64,000 bases of DNA from Siphonodentalium dalli (GCA_032622095.1 CP136066.1:56568609-56632608), one strand, 5' to 3'. Positions 22,401-33,847 are shown, numbered from the stretch's first letter. The notes: generated from the sequence alone by a model not told the origin. Numbers and translations: made by a program.

Positions 22401-22916
22401 AATAATTCCATCAGCAGAGAGGTGAGCATTGAAATCTCCCATATTGATAACCACGCCTTGCTCTGATAAAAGTATCGTTTGCTTCTCAAGCTCCTGTAAG
22501 CAGTCTTTGAAGAATTCATCACCGTGGTTACTGCTTGGAAGGTAAACTTGTACTATGCTCAACCTGCAATCTTGCGAAAGGCGTAGATTCACACCGACAG
22601 TCCGATCACCGGGTAAGTTTATGCATGTGCATCTTTGGTAGAGGTCAGTGGGAACAAGTAAAGCTACCCCGTCACGTGTAAACGTATTTCCGGATTTAGT
22701 TGTAATTGTTCTACCGGGTTTGGCAACGGCCGTATGCGTGTTACTAAGATTGTCAAGCAGCGAAATGTTCTCGGAGTCCAACCAGTGTTCTGAAATTCCA
22801 ACGAAGCACAGGTTTAGCTCACGTATAGCCGATGATAGGTATTTTTGCGAAGTTGTGGCTCCAGTCGCGTTCCACGTGAAGAAACTCAGGTCCGTTATCT
22901 TAGTCGTCATTGTCAT
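19462..22916 (-). pseudogene. LINE-B ORF2: endonuclease-reverse transcriptase
   Basis: Endonuclease (FFTWNATGATTSQKY, EHWLD, GDFNAHL, IDHIIIS, NVSNHMPV replacing SDH-x-P), reverse transcriptase (PLFKGDPKP..YRAITLL, GFQKRIGCNMTSF, FLDSQKAFDRVWHDGLL, GSRQGSVTSPFFYL, PTTADDI at about 20720) and a C-terminal C-x2-C-x9-H-x4-C at about 19700-19760. Starts at the ATG at 22916 or 22910, overlapping ORF1 by 17 or 11 nt. A one-base frameshift near 20960 and an in-frame TAG at 19900-19902 interrupt it. Otherwise about 1,150 codons are open, so decay is mild. Confidence 0.85.
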
Positions 22917-25026
22917 TATGTCGAGCTCTTGGGGGTTCAGGTTTCCATGCGCGGACGACGATGCCTTTGGGCCAGAAATTGTCCTGATAAAGTTTCTTAA
23001 CATCTGTTGCCAGTATGTGGACACGGGCAGATTGAGTTCCAAATCGTGTGCTTGAAATCAGGCGAATGAACGTTGGGATTATGTCTCTGTTTGCGAAGAA
23101 TGTCCACATATCCCTGTCTGTCGAATTCGGGGAGATGCGTCCAATATAAAATTTGCGTGTCCTCTTGGTCCGATTGACTGGAACGCCAGAGAATCCATCA
23201 CAATCCCTGTGCTGATCGTCATGATAATTGTTGGTTTCATGTGACTCCCCTGTGGTCGAGTATGTGCGCGTTTTCGGTGGTGACGACGCAACCTGTTCAT
23301 CCCAGCCGTTTGTGTGTGACTTGTCTTGTTGATTTGAGTCAACCGAGAATGAAACAATTGACACGCTATTTAGACTTTCAACGTAATCTGAACTTATGCT
23401 TTGTTCTGGAATGTTCTTATCTGCATTTGCAAGCTCGGAAATTTGCTCGCAATTGGTCCGTTCCATGTATTTCGCAGGAATCACATGTGGAGGTTTTTCT
23501 GATTTAGTCTTAGTATCACTCTTGTCTAATGAATCAACAGACGGTGATTTCTTCGATAGGATGTCTTTGAGTATTGAGCTGGCATCCTTCGATCAGTTGA
23601 TAGGCGAAGAATGGTCGACAGGTTTGGGCTTTGTTTGTGCACTCTTCTTTGGTGTTGTCGGAGATGCATCTGCCGCATTCGGCGAGATATAGACGGCGTC
23701 TGATTTGAATGATAAATCAGATTCATTGAGTTTATAAACGGGTACTTGCTGAGTCTCATTCGCATGTTGACCTGATTGCATGCATGACTGGGTGAACGTT
23801 ACCAGTGAATTGTGTTTGATTGTCATGTCTCTAGCGAGCAAATCAAACATTGTATTGAGGCGTTGCTCAACATTTCCGATGTGCTCATTGATGGCATTGC
23901 CGTTCGAGTTGCATTTCACATAAGAGGCAGACAGTCGGCGGTCGAGTGAGTCATTCTTAACAAATGTTTTGGACATATCGTTCAATTTAGTGCTTATACT
24001 TTTTGTGAAGTTGCAGTTGTCCTCTTCGGTCGATTTTACACCCTCTTCGAGTAGTTTAACCCTCTGTTTCAAGTTATCGACACCCATGCATCTATCGTCT
24101 CTGAGTCTCTCGAAACCAAGACTTAGTCCAGTGAAGCTCCCAATGGTGCTTCCAATTGATTTGGTATTCGAGTTACACTTCACGTTCAAGTCAGTGACAA
24201 TCTTTTCCAGTGAGGTAAGTTTTTCTAGAATTTCACACTGGGTGTTGGAAATTGTTTTCACACAATTTTGCACAGTCGATAAGTCGTCAGCGAACTTTTT
24301 ATCCTTTTCATGTTGACTTTTCTTCATGAGTGTGACATCCGTCATAACCTCTGCGAGTTTACCTTGGATACACAATGTGTTGCAGTGACATGGATCGGTG
24401 TTATTAGAGTCACTATCCGCTTTAGCGGCTTTCGGAATGTCCTGTGGGCGATCAGAAACTTTCGTGATGACATCACGAATTGAGTCCATTGATTCGCCGC
24501 GGATAAATTGCACCAAATTATATATGTCTAGAGCATATTTATCACGCAGAGGTTTGCCAGATTCTCTCTGGAATCGCTGTTTCAATCTGAAGCGTCCGAG
24601 GTCGTCACAACGTCGCTTGGCTTCATCGTATACGCCGTACCTCAGGGCATTTAGGCTGCGTTCATCGGGAACTTTGTGCTGTAATTCCTTCATGAATTTA
24701 TCTTTGGGCAGACACAACAAACTCCGCAGAGGCGGCAAATCCTCAATGGATGAACGTTCTCCTGGTGTGTTCATCGTGGGCATGTTGGTGTTTAGATTAG
24801 TCGGTGGAACTCCCAGCGAAGATAAGTCGGCGTCTACTGGTGTCATAGACTTAATGTTACAGTGAACGGGCGTCAAGTAGATTGGCTCTATAACTGAACG
24901 ATCAGTATTGCATGATTGTTCTTTTTCGGATGGGGTTTGATTATGCATAGAATCAGGAAATTGCAAATGTTCGAATTCATCGAGTCCGTTTAGTATTCCG
25001 TCTGTGTGTGTCAGTATACCATCCAT
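22900..25026 (-). pseudogene. LINE-B ORF1 with a single internal TGA
   Basis: About 709 codons in one frame, broken only by a TGA at 23593-23595. Order: acidic N-terminal region; a conserved block PLRSLLCLPKDKF...; KYALDIYNLVQFIRGE; CHCNTLCIQGKLAEV; a long heptad-like charged region (probable coiled coil, about residues 230-390); a Ser/Lys/Pro-rich segment; and a C-terminal RRM-like domain (TRKFYIGRISPNST, then GTQSARVHI). It overlaps ORF2. It is the best template for LINE-A ORF1, whose scattered pieces match it in order. The RNA-binding role is inferred from the domain and from LINE biology. Confidence 0.8.
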
Positions 25027-25752
25027 GTCGATAAATGGAATTTACTAGACTCTTTTCAGCATCACCCACCTATAACGGGTGCATATACATAATACCAAGT
25101 TTATTATATCTGGATCCCCGCTCACGGAGACCATAAATAGTCTAAAGTTGTAGAATACTAAGTTGGTTCACTTCAGTGGGGACAGGTGTGAAGGTAGAGT
25201 AGACTGTGTATTGTCTATAATTACGCTGTTGTACAGGACCAATAAATGTTTCCCGAGTGACAGCAACGGTCTGCTATGAGTTTCATTGTTGCACCAGCGT
25301 TGTTGATCACACCTCTCGGTATGGTGGAGTAGGGTGTCAAATTGGTGGTCGTCAAATCAATTAGAAATATCGCACTGCACTGACTGCAGCACACCAATCA
25401 ATCTGGCTTGGGAACTGTTTATCACACCTTTGCAGCGCATGGTTGGCAGGATACATTATTGGCCATTGGTGTGAAATCACAATAGCGAAGTTCAATACGT
25501 TGGCCTAAAAATGGCGACGTAAACAATGCAGTTAATAGTCTAAGTGTTGAACAATGGAGTCATTTGATGCTTCGAAAACTCACATATCTCGAATAAAACT
25601 CATCATAATGTCCAATGAATCCGCATCACGATGGAAAACAACAGCCTTATAATAAGTCTTACTATCATCAAAACGATATTTTCGGAGATATTTGACATCA
25701 ATTGAGAGCACTAATATAGTGTGACCGTCAGATAGGAACGATAACCTATTCC

Positions 25753-26372
25753 TATGAATAATTGCTCCCCGAACATATGTCCATGGTCATTAGCGAAGTT
25801 AGTGCGCTTTGATTTAGGAATATTGCAAACAATTCCGTTCTAGTGTTTGGAGAATTGACCCGCGGTGTATGGGAAGCCTTTTGCATGTGAGCATTGAAGT
25901 CCCCCATCAAAATAACTAGACCATGTGCAGATAGCATGTCGACGATATTTCCTAATGTCTCTAAATAGCCGTTAAATAAGTCATCTCCGTAGTTAACGTT
26001 CGGGAGATACACTTGGATTATTGACACCACACACTCTGGGTTTAGGCGGAGCTGAATTCCAATGATGGAGATATCACCAGTGTCAACTTCAACACAATTA
26101 GCTGTGATGTCATTGTGAATCAGAATAGCAACACCATCTCTAGTAAACTTTCCGCCACTTGGGGTTAATATTGTTCTCCCGGGTTTGCTGATTTGTTTAT
26201 ATCGGTCGCTGAGTGTACCAATACAGCTCAATTCCTCTTCATTGAGCCAGTGTTCTGATAGGCCGACAACGTGGTAATGTTCAGTTTTGAGGATATCAGC
26301 GACATATGGTGAACTACTTTTAAGGCCGGTTGCATTCCATGATAACAATTTAATTTCAGTGCTATTTGTCAT
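25753..26372 (-). pseudogene. LINE-A copy B ORF2, endonuclease fragment
   Basis: The first about 206 codons of the ORF2 seen whole at 4650-8134, including EHWL and GDFNAH but not the reverse transcriptase. The start ATG at 26372 overlaps the ORF1 TAG at 26362 by 11 nt, as in copy A. It is cut at the LINE-B junction. Confidence 0.85.
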
Positions 26373-27769
26373 TGTTATGTTTCTGTTCAGCGCGCCAAGG
26401 CCTGCAGTATACACCGTCAGGCCAGAATCCATTATCCATCAAGGGGTAACTGTGATCCTTGATCACATTTAGACGTGCGCATACCGTGCCTCTCCTGGCA
26501 CTTGGCATCAACTTCAGGTAACTTGGTTGAACACCCTTCTCGGTGAGGAAATTTTGAATTCCAGACTGAGTTGAATACGGTGCTATGCCCCCAATATAGA
26601 AACGTAGCGTCTTTTTTCTAACTACACCAGTGAAGCCGTCGTCATTGACATTTGATATTGTCTTTTCAGTTTTTACTCTCGAGAAGCCTACATTTATGTT
26701 CGGTTTACTTTTAATATCATTTTGAGTGGCATAACACTGGTCACGCATGACAATAGTTTGAATTGGTTTGGGTGTATGCGGTGACGACGACGCAACGTCA
26801 GAGTAAAGCTTCGGTGGTGGAATAATATAGTCAACATCAAGTCCATCATGACTGGTGTGTCCACATGATGAGCTATCCTCGCGCTCAGCATTGACATGTC
26901 GATCTCGGTTGTGTGTTTTATCTTTGGAATTTCTGGTCGGTTTAATATCAGGAAAAGGCGAATCTTGCTGTGGTTGTCCGGTCAGCACATGATTATGGGA
27001 CACACTATTGGAACTTGGTGTTGAATACGTAGCACGACCGGGCTGGTATAAAACTGGTATCGGTTGAGAATACTGCTGATTCAGTGTTTGTGTTGGTTGA
27101 TGGGAGACCCAAGCGTGCGAAACCTGAGAACGTTCGTGTTGTGTGACATGGGCAATCTCCAGTTCACGTTTTGACGAACCTCTGCGATTTGCCATAGTTT
27201 GTGAAACAATTTCATTTGGGATAAATGGTGGGTTTTCAAGTTCAGAATTGTTCACATGGGTATTCGTATGGTGGGCATCTGAGTCGTTTCCAAGTGATTC
27301 AGATGGCTGTATATCGCCCTTAATCGAACTGTTAGAACTGAGGTCATTTAAACCCGGACACTCTGTCGATGAGTTGATAGCGCTGTTGGCGGCGACGTTG
27401 ATTGAAACCAACTTTTCGCCAGCTGTATTGGATAGAGAATCAATTAGCCGAGTATTACTATTTACCGGCGTTCCGTCGCTTTGATCACCTTGTGACTGAG
27501 CGCTAATACTTATCATTGCGGACGACGTCCCGTCTAACAACTCATTGTTCCGGCTGCATAGAATAGGCGACGAATCATATGAATGATAATTAATTAACGC
27601 GGCAATGTTGGAATTGGACGAACTTGTCCGCTGTTTAACGGTAGACTTGCTTTCTGTCGTGATTACATCTGCACCTTTAATTGCTAATGAGGGCGAGCCG
27701 ACTGGATTCAGGGACGGGTCGTCCTGTTGTAGTGAATCCTGGACAAAAGCACACAAATCATTGTATTTA
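26362..27769 (-). pseudogene. LINE-A copy B ORF1, C-terminal part
   Basis: An uninterrupted frame from the E1-B edge to the TAG at 26362: Ser/Thr/Asn/Gln-rich region, basic stretch, then the RRM-like domain (TLRFYIGGIAPYST and GTVCARLNV). This copy supplies the empty sites for the insertions at 8480, 9009 and 10070 in copy A. Confidence 0.8.
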
Positions 27770-27834
27770 TTACGCCACCTAGTGTGGTGTTACTAGCATT
27801 TGGTTTTTTTTATATCGCATGGAGTACAGGGCGA

Positions 27835-28325
27835 ATGTATTCTTGGAGATTGTTTGTACCTTACTCAATCGTACCGATATAATCACGTAGATGCCGAAAT
27901 TGTAAAGTTAACGCCAGCGGTGTATAATACGTTTATGAAAATATGATAAATCCTATCGATAGAGTCAGGACAGGCTCAAATTGTTAACTTAAAGTCACCG
28001 GTGTAATAATATGTTGTTGAAAATATAAATAATCTGATAGCCTGAAAATATTGTATAACCTATTGGGAGCCCATAATAAATGGGAATAACCTATTGGGAG
28101 CCCCTGCTGTATTTTATGGAGATTGTTTGTACCTTACTGAATCGTACCGATATAATCACGTAGATGCCGAAGTTGTAAAGTTAACGCCACTGGTGTATAA
28201 TATGTTTATGATAAATCGTATCGATAGAGTGAGGACAGGCTCAAATTGTAAACTTAAAGTCGAAAATATAAATAATCTGATAGCCTGAAAACATTGTATA
28301 ACCTGTTGGGAGCCCCTGGTGTAGT
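27835..28325. repeat. Tandem duplication within E1-B
   Basis: GGAGATTGTTTGTACCTTACT... to ...AACCTATTGGGAGCCC occurs at about 27838-28060 and again at 28117-28315. The same sequence appears in reverse in E1-A (11210-11440), which shows that the two elements are related. Confidence 0.75.
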
Positions 28326-28734
28326 GAACTGAATTATGGGTAATTTTAATTGGAGTGCGCATGTCTGTTTTTTTTGTAGTAACGGCCATCTTTTATTTTC
28401 TGCATGAGCAGTCTATATGCGTTCTTTTGGGGAAATTCGCTATTTTGGTTAAGTGAAACAATGGTATGAGTTCAATGTTTGTTTGTATATAAGAAAGTAT
28501 ATTGAATTTTGGAGGCCGACAATTGTATCTATTTGAAGATTAAAAGTTGCTTGTGTGTATTTAGCTGTGCATGGTTCGTTAATTAGGCCAGCCTATTGTC
28601 ATATTAGAACGTCTCCAATAACATACAACCTCTCTGCAGTTAACATTGTGAATTTGGCAACAGTCCAAGCAGGCCCTCTAATGGAGCACTGTGAATTTGG
28701 CAACAGTCCAAGACACGTGGGGTATATATAGAAT
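28326..28734. other. No gene seen (inside E1-B)
   Basis: Non-coding. GTGAATTTGGCAACAGTCCAAG occurs twice (about 28648 and 28690). Confidence 0.5.
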
Positions 28735-28873
28735 ACACACGTAGTGTTTCTGAATACCAAATTTACACCACGAGTGGGATTGATGGTTTACCACACGAGC
28801 TTTAGCGAGTGTGGTAAATCATCAATCCCACGAGTGGTCTACATTTGGTATTCAGAAACACTACGTGTGTATT
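28735..28873. repeat. Palindromic element PAL-1, copy 1
   Basis: Near-perfect inverted repeat, arms about 63 bp, AATACACACGTAGTG...GGTTTACCACAC and its complement, loop near 28797-28806. It is homologous to the palindrome at 62712-62849; the two differ by paired changes in both arms. Confidence 0.9.
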
Positions 28874-30071
28874 TTGTTTATACCATGACCGGTACAGGAG
28901 CAACAACTGCTATGAAATCGAAATAAACCCACTTAAATTAAGATGATTCTGTCGCACCATTCACAATCATCCCCGTTGTGTTCCCCACACTTGGCCGTAC
29001 ATCGACGTACACTATCACAGCTGATCAGGCGTATTGATACATTGAATTAGGTCAACATTCAATTGTACGAATATGGTATCATTGTAGCCAATTCACAATA
29101 AACTGTAATCATGATGAAACCGCCATAAATAAACAACATGAATATATATATGGGAATACGAATTTAATGAATATAAATATAACACATTGCGGGAACTTTT
29201 TTTTCTCCGCCGTACAGTGAACAGGAAACCACGAAAGTCATTTTGAAATCCACCGTTTGTTGTTCGAGTTTTTTACGTCTATTTCTTGAAATATATGTTC
29301 AATTTGTTGATCTGGATGTGATTTCCACGGAAATAACTGTTCGTTTTTATCGCATTAGTGAGTATAATATTCAATTGAATCGAAAGTATCAAATTGTTTT
29401 CATCGCGAGGCGCTACATTTTAAAAATAGAGTGATTTTGATCGAGGTCATGGAAGGTTAATGAAAGGTCAACTCGGATGTAGTTCTACTATGGGTATAAA
29501 CTTTAACCATTGAAATGCCATTAAAACGTGTTACCCACAGTAGAAACGTGTTACCCACGGTCGGACTCCTGTTCACACACAGTAGGGTGTACAGCACAAA
29601 TATATTATATAGCATGTTTGTACACAGTACAATAGGGAGTCATGGTATAAAATAACTGAACACCTGTGGCCAACTTGATCTCCAGAATGTTTTTAAGTGG
29701 AAGGGACAGTGTACTAGTAGTGGGGTGGGGGTGGAAGTTAGATTTTGAGTGTGTATGATTCACAACTTTTGTAAAAAAAAGTTAATGCACATGTAGTTGG
29801 AAATTTCATACATTATTACACTACAACATAAAGGTTAAAATACATGGTTACCATTGCCTGGTATCCCAACTAGTAATTATTGTCCCCATTATGATGGGGA
29901 CGGGGATCGAATGATGGAGGTATTTTGAGGGGGTGGGAGTCACAACTGTTATAAAGAATTTTAACAGTTGGAAATTTCATACATGATTACACTAACTTTT
30001 TGTCCCCATTTATTTTACTGCTGTCTTGTTTGTTACTGTATTCCTGATATGGAAATAATAAAGAGCATTTA
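28874..30071. other. No gene seen (inside E1-B)
   Basis: AT-rich. Two related blocks of about 110 bp share GTTGGAAATTTCATACAT-ATTACACTA (near 29799 and 29967), and GTGTTACCCAC is doubled near 29530-29560. No coding potential was recognised. Confidence 0.5.
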
Positions 30072-30412
30072 TTACGCCACCTGTGGTGTATCTAGCTGCT
30101 GAGATTTTGATATTGCGTGGTGGACAGGGCGAATGCATTGTGGGGCTTTTATTTATAGAGTTGGAAATTCCGTTTATTTAAAAGTCGGAACTACGCGACC
30201 AGTAGGCCAAGTCCAGTAAAACGGTTCGTTATAGGTGCTGGTTGTTATTGTTATTTTAACGGAATTCTGAGTTGGTCATTCGCGAAACCAATATATTTTA
30301 TATTCTATAATTAAAACCGTGGGTATATAATATATGATCCTCTTTATGGATATTGTAGGAAGGTACATTTAGCTAAAGCGGTGGGATATCTTGCAAGACA
30401 ACACATTTCGGT

Positions 30413-31121
30413 TTGCGCTATAACTGCTCAATGTTTTAAGGTGTTACACAACGTCTGATAAAAAGAGTTCTATCGGGAATATTCACACTATTTTTTCAGA
30501 GAACATGCATAGAGTAAACATAGTCCTATCGGACTATCGTAAAGTAGTTCCGTTTAATTCGGGATTAATTAACCCTCAGACTGCCGAAACTGCCGACAAT
30601 AAATTCGCTTGTTCGTGTCCGCCGAAAATCAAACTTGCCTGTTTAGAGGTCCCATTTTCGTGGCTAATGGTGATAGAATCACAATTTTTCAGTCAAATTC
30701 ATGGATAAATTACATTACACTTAATCGGCTTATGTCCGCGGCCATAAACCTGCGTTTTGATAACAATTTATTTGAGACAAACTGTTGCGCGGGTATCAGT
30801 CGGCGCTTATCGGTTGAAGTTATTATGATCGTGCAGCCTGCGCGTGCAACAAGTGTTCAAATACAACAGAAGAAAAAAATACTATGTCAAATAAATAACG
30901 TCATCAATGGACAGACAAGTTTCATTTCCGCGGGACACGAAAAAGCGAATTTAATGTCGTCAGTTTCGGCAGTCTGAGGGGTTTAATTAATCTCCTTTAC
31001 GATATCCCGATAGGACTATATTTACACTATGTTCTCTGAAAAAAAATGTTGTGAATATTCCCGATAGAACTATTTTTATCAGACGTTTTGTAACACATTA
31101 AAACATTGAGCAGTTAGCGCA
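30413..31121. repeat. Long inverted repeats (about 170-185 bp arms) around 360 bp
   Basis: Left arm 30413-30596 and right arm 30957-31121 pair for most of their length (GCGCTA...CTGCTCAATGTTTTAA, GTTCTATCGGGAATATTCACA, CTCAGACTGCCGAAACTG). The centre has an open frame of 122 codons (30609-30977) with no recognised similarity. Probably a nested non-autonomous DNA element. A direct repeat of about 55 bp (AACGGAATTCTGAG..., 30258 and 31519) flanks it at a distance. Confidence 0.75.
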
Positions 31122-31634
31122 ATTTTCTGGAATTTCGGACTATTTCGTCTATAAAAATACGATGAGCAACTGAAAATGTTTTTCAACATTCTGGAAGGGG
31201 TAGATGTCCAGGTATATATGTTTAAAATTTCACGCATAAACTATGACAGATAACAAAGTTATAATTAGTTTTATAGGCCCACCATAAATCCCCTATAATA
31301 AACGCATGCCCCCGTAAGCACATGGCTTTGCTGTGGATGCTTTCGTTCCCAGCATGCATCATTCTCGCTATCTGTAAAATGTCTATGAACAATGGCTGTG
31401 CGTGCCACGCACTCTTAGCTTTGATCCGCATTTAGAAGCATTCTGGTGTGGCGAATGAGAAACCTGCAGTAATTTATAAGCCGTAGTTCATTGTAATAAT
31501 TTGAAGAATTACTTATCTTAACGGAATTCTGAGGCGGTCCATTCATGTAACCAATATATTTTATATTATGATTTATATTTATGGCTAATAATACGATCTT
31601 GGTGGCGTTACCATTTCTGACTATGGTTTTCTTG

Positions 31635-32677
31635 TCCGTTGTGTGTTGGGCGTATACCTCGAAAATTGCGCGCAGTTTTGTCCATATAGTCGTGTACCGA
31701 TTTGCTGGATTCTTTGCACTTATTCCCTAACCGATTTATTTTGACATCGAATGACTTAGTTTTTAACACAGATTTGGAGATTTTTGTGAGCCTGGATTCA
31801 ACGTCTTTTCTAAGAATTTCGTTCATTTCTTTATTTGAGTCTATTTCATCACTCATCAGTTTCGTTTTCGATCGGAGATTCGTTATCCCTGAACACCTAT
31901 CATCAGAAAATCTGTCAATGTCCGTGCGAAGTTTCTCATAATCTTCTCTCAGTTCATTCACATCACCAGTGACTGAACTCAGTGCCTTTTGAATATCACT
32001 GAATAATTTAGAATTGTTTGCCTTTATGAGAGTTATTTCTGTTAACACTTCTGACAACTTATCCTGGATGCATATAGAGTTACATTCACACTTTGATTGT
32101 GCTGTTTGGGGTTCAGTGGGCCGAGGTGTACATTCAGCAGCGATCGACTTTTGGCGCTGGGTAGACTTAGTGATAATATCACGGAGATCGTCGAATGTTC
32201 CCCGCGTATGAACTGTATGAAACTATAAATGTCTTTAGCATATTTCATTGTGATGGGATTCCCAGGGTCTCTCTGGACGCGACCTTTAGGCCTGTATTAG
32301 AGAAGGTCACCGCACACATTTTTGGCCTGATTGAACACTTTGTTTCGAAGTTCGTAAAGATCCTTGGGATCCCGGATGGTTCGGGTGACTTCGGATATGA
32401 ATAGGTCCTTCGGCAGCTTCAGCAGATCACGTAACTGTGGTGAATCATCGATGCTGAAATTATCGTTATCATATGTCATGGGTTGGTTTTGCACATCGCG
32501 CACATTTTGAACATTAGATGTGCCGACACTGTCGACATTGGGATTCCGATATAATTTTGAACTTCCATCCATCTGTGGTTCTTCTGTGGATGCAGAGTTA
32601 TGACGACTCTTTGTAGTCGAGCTGTTGAGTACAGTGTAAGTCATTCCGTCTATTACGCTTATTTGCTGATCATCCAT
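31635..32677 (-). pseudogene. LINE-A copy B ORF1, N-terminal and coiled-coil part
   Basis: Starts MDDQQISVIDG at 32677, runs through the block LLKLPKDLFISEV, then KYAKDIYSFIQFIRGE, the CECNSICIQDKL motif and the charged region to the E1-B edge. A TAA at 32297-32299 (Glu in copy A), a frameshift near 32210 and the frame change at 31676-31679 break it. Confidence 0.75.
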
Positions 32678-33123
32678 TATTGTTGTAATTGGTCAACAAT
32701 GAGACAGCAATTGAAAGCTTGATAACTAGGCGAAACAACTGTGGCTAACACCTTGCATTGTAACAATCAGTCAGGCTTGGTTATTGTTTATCACACCTCT
32801 GCAGTGTATAATTAGCTGGACACATTCTATATACAGTCTTTGGTATTACATAATAAACAATACGCAGGCCATACATGGTGGCGTAAACAAATAAATATGG
32901 AGTCTTGTTCATTGTGAAGAGTGCATAGATGAGGCACTGAAAACTCACATTTGGCAACGAATTATCAGAATAAAGTCTCAATACTCCTTGGCACGATGCT
33001 AATCTCCATATGTGGAACAATTTTAGGCAGTCACAGAATTATATTTCCGTAGATATTACTCGATTAGTCGGAGCAATAAATAACCATGACTGTCAACTAG
33101 AGAGGACATATACGCAACCCACA

Positions 33124-33746
33124 CATAAAATACACACAATTTCTTCTGACCAGTGACTAATGCCTCAAACTGTAATAACATATCAAATGGTTTTACTGTT
33201 TACTATTTCATTTTGTGCGATATAAATTCAAAGAGTCATTCCCAATAAAATGCAAAAATGCAAAATACATGTATCAGTGTTTGGGGTACAACGGGAAATA
33301 CAAGCTTAAAGGTACTCAATCCGACTCAATGGTCCCATATAATAAGATTCCAACAACGACAACATTTTTAGAAATGCCACTTCAGAACCAATTAATTGCC
33401 CAAAAATAATGCTAACCACTGTCAACAATAATATAAAATTGCCCGTGTTATTTATCAACTTTTGTCTATGTCTGGCTCAGTTCATATTGTTCTTACCGAA
33501 AGAATGACCATTATTGCTCAGATCTCAATGGGATTTGGTATGGATGTTCACTACTATAATGACATTCAGTAGAGGGTTCAATCGTTTTGTTCTGATTTTT
33601 CATTCCAGTTATTCATCTTCGTTTATATGGAATTTATGGAAATGTTGTCGTTTTGGTCCGTCCGATGTCTCTTCGGGCTATAACGTGACAGTAATGCTCT
33701 GATTTCAATGAAATTTGGTATGTTCGCACTATGAGCACATTCAATA
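33124..33746 (-). repeat. Repeat R, copy 3 (single chimeric monomer)
   Basis: 623 bp, that is 305 bp shorter than R1 and R2. Only one monomer (from 33173). Its first half carries monomer-1 variants (CCGACTCAATGGTCCCATA) and its second half carries monomer-2 variants (ATTCCAACAACGAC). It joins the LINE-A 5' UTR on one side; the other side ends 11 bp before the BEL element. Confidence 0.9.
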
Positions 33747-33847
33747 GCGTGTTCAATTGTCGCGGATACCAACTATGTGGACTCATTAATTACTGACATG
33801 CAGTGACTATTGTTCAATCGTGCGCGTGCACGTTGTCTATATGTGTG

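Larger units (their letters stand above)
19099..25752 (-). mobile_element. LINE-B, near full-length non-LTR retrotransposon
   Basis: Minus-strand order: 5' UTR (about 25752-25027), ORF1 (25026-22900), ORF2 (22916-19462), 3' UTR to 19099. The end carries GGAGGTAATAAA and a (TA)n tract. Defects are few: one TGA in ORF1, one frameshift and one TAG in ORF2. Its 5' edge touches LINE-A copy B inside the endonuclease gene and its 3' edge touches repeat R2. Confidence 0.85.
27770..31634 (+). mobile_element. E1-B, composite Helitron-like element
   Basis: Starts TTACGCCACCTAG at 27770 and ends TATGGTTTTCTTG at 31634. The empty site is in copy A at 11700-11706 (GTATTTA followed by TCCG), so again insertion was between A and T with no duplication. 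A second start-type end (TTACGCCACCTGTGG) lies inside at 30072, giving a nested unit 30072-31634. The sequence before it matches 46597-46638, where an empty TTTA/TATA site exists. No coding region is recognised. It includes a tandem duplication at 27840-28325, a palindrome at 28735-28873 and long inverted repeats at 30413-31121. Confidence 0.55.
25753..33123 (-). mobile_element. LINE-A copy B, truncated in ORF2 and interrupted by E1-B
   Basis: From the 5' side on minus: 5' UTR (33123-32678), ORF1 (32677-31635 and 27769-26362), start of ORF2 (26372-25753). ORF2 stops in the endonuclease just after the CSGSNYS position, where LINE-B begins. Copies A and B are nearly identical wherever both exist. 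ORF1 defects: a TAA at 32297-32299 where copy A has a Glu codon, a frameshift near 32210, and the shared frame change at 31676-31679. Confidence 0.85.

Noticed and set aside
30609-30977. 122-codon frame in the inverted-repeat core as a real gene
   Set aside because: No recognisable motifs, and an overlapping 67-codon frame shows that the region is simply stop-poor; recorded only as part of the repeat.
33124-33746. R as an independent MITE that inserted twice beside LINE-A
   Set aside because: R2 and R3 join the LINE-A 5' UTR at the same base, so R is more simply part of LINE-A or of a duplicated block; not excluded.
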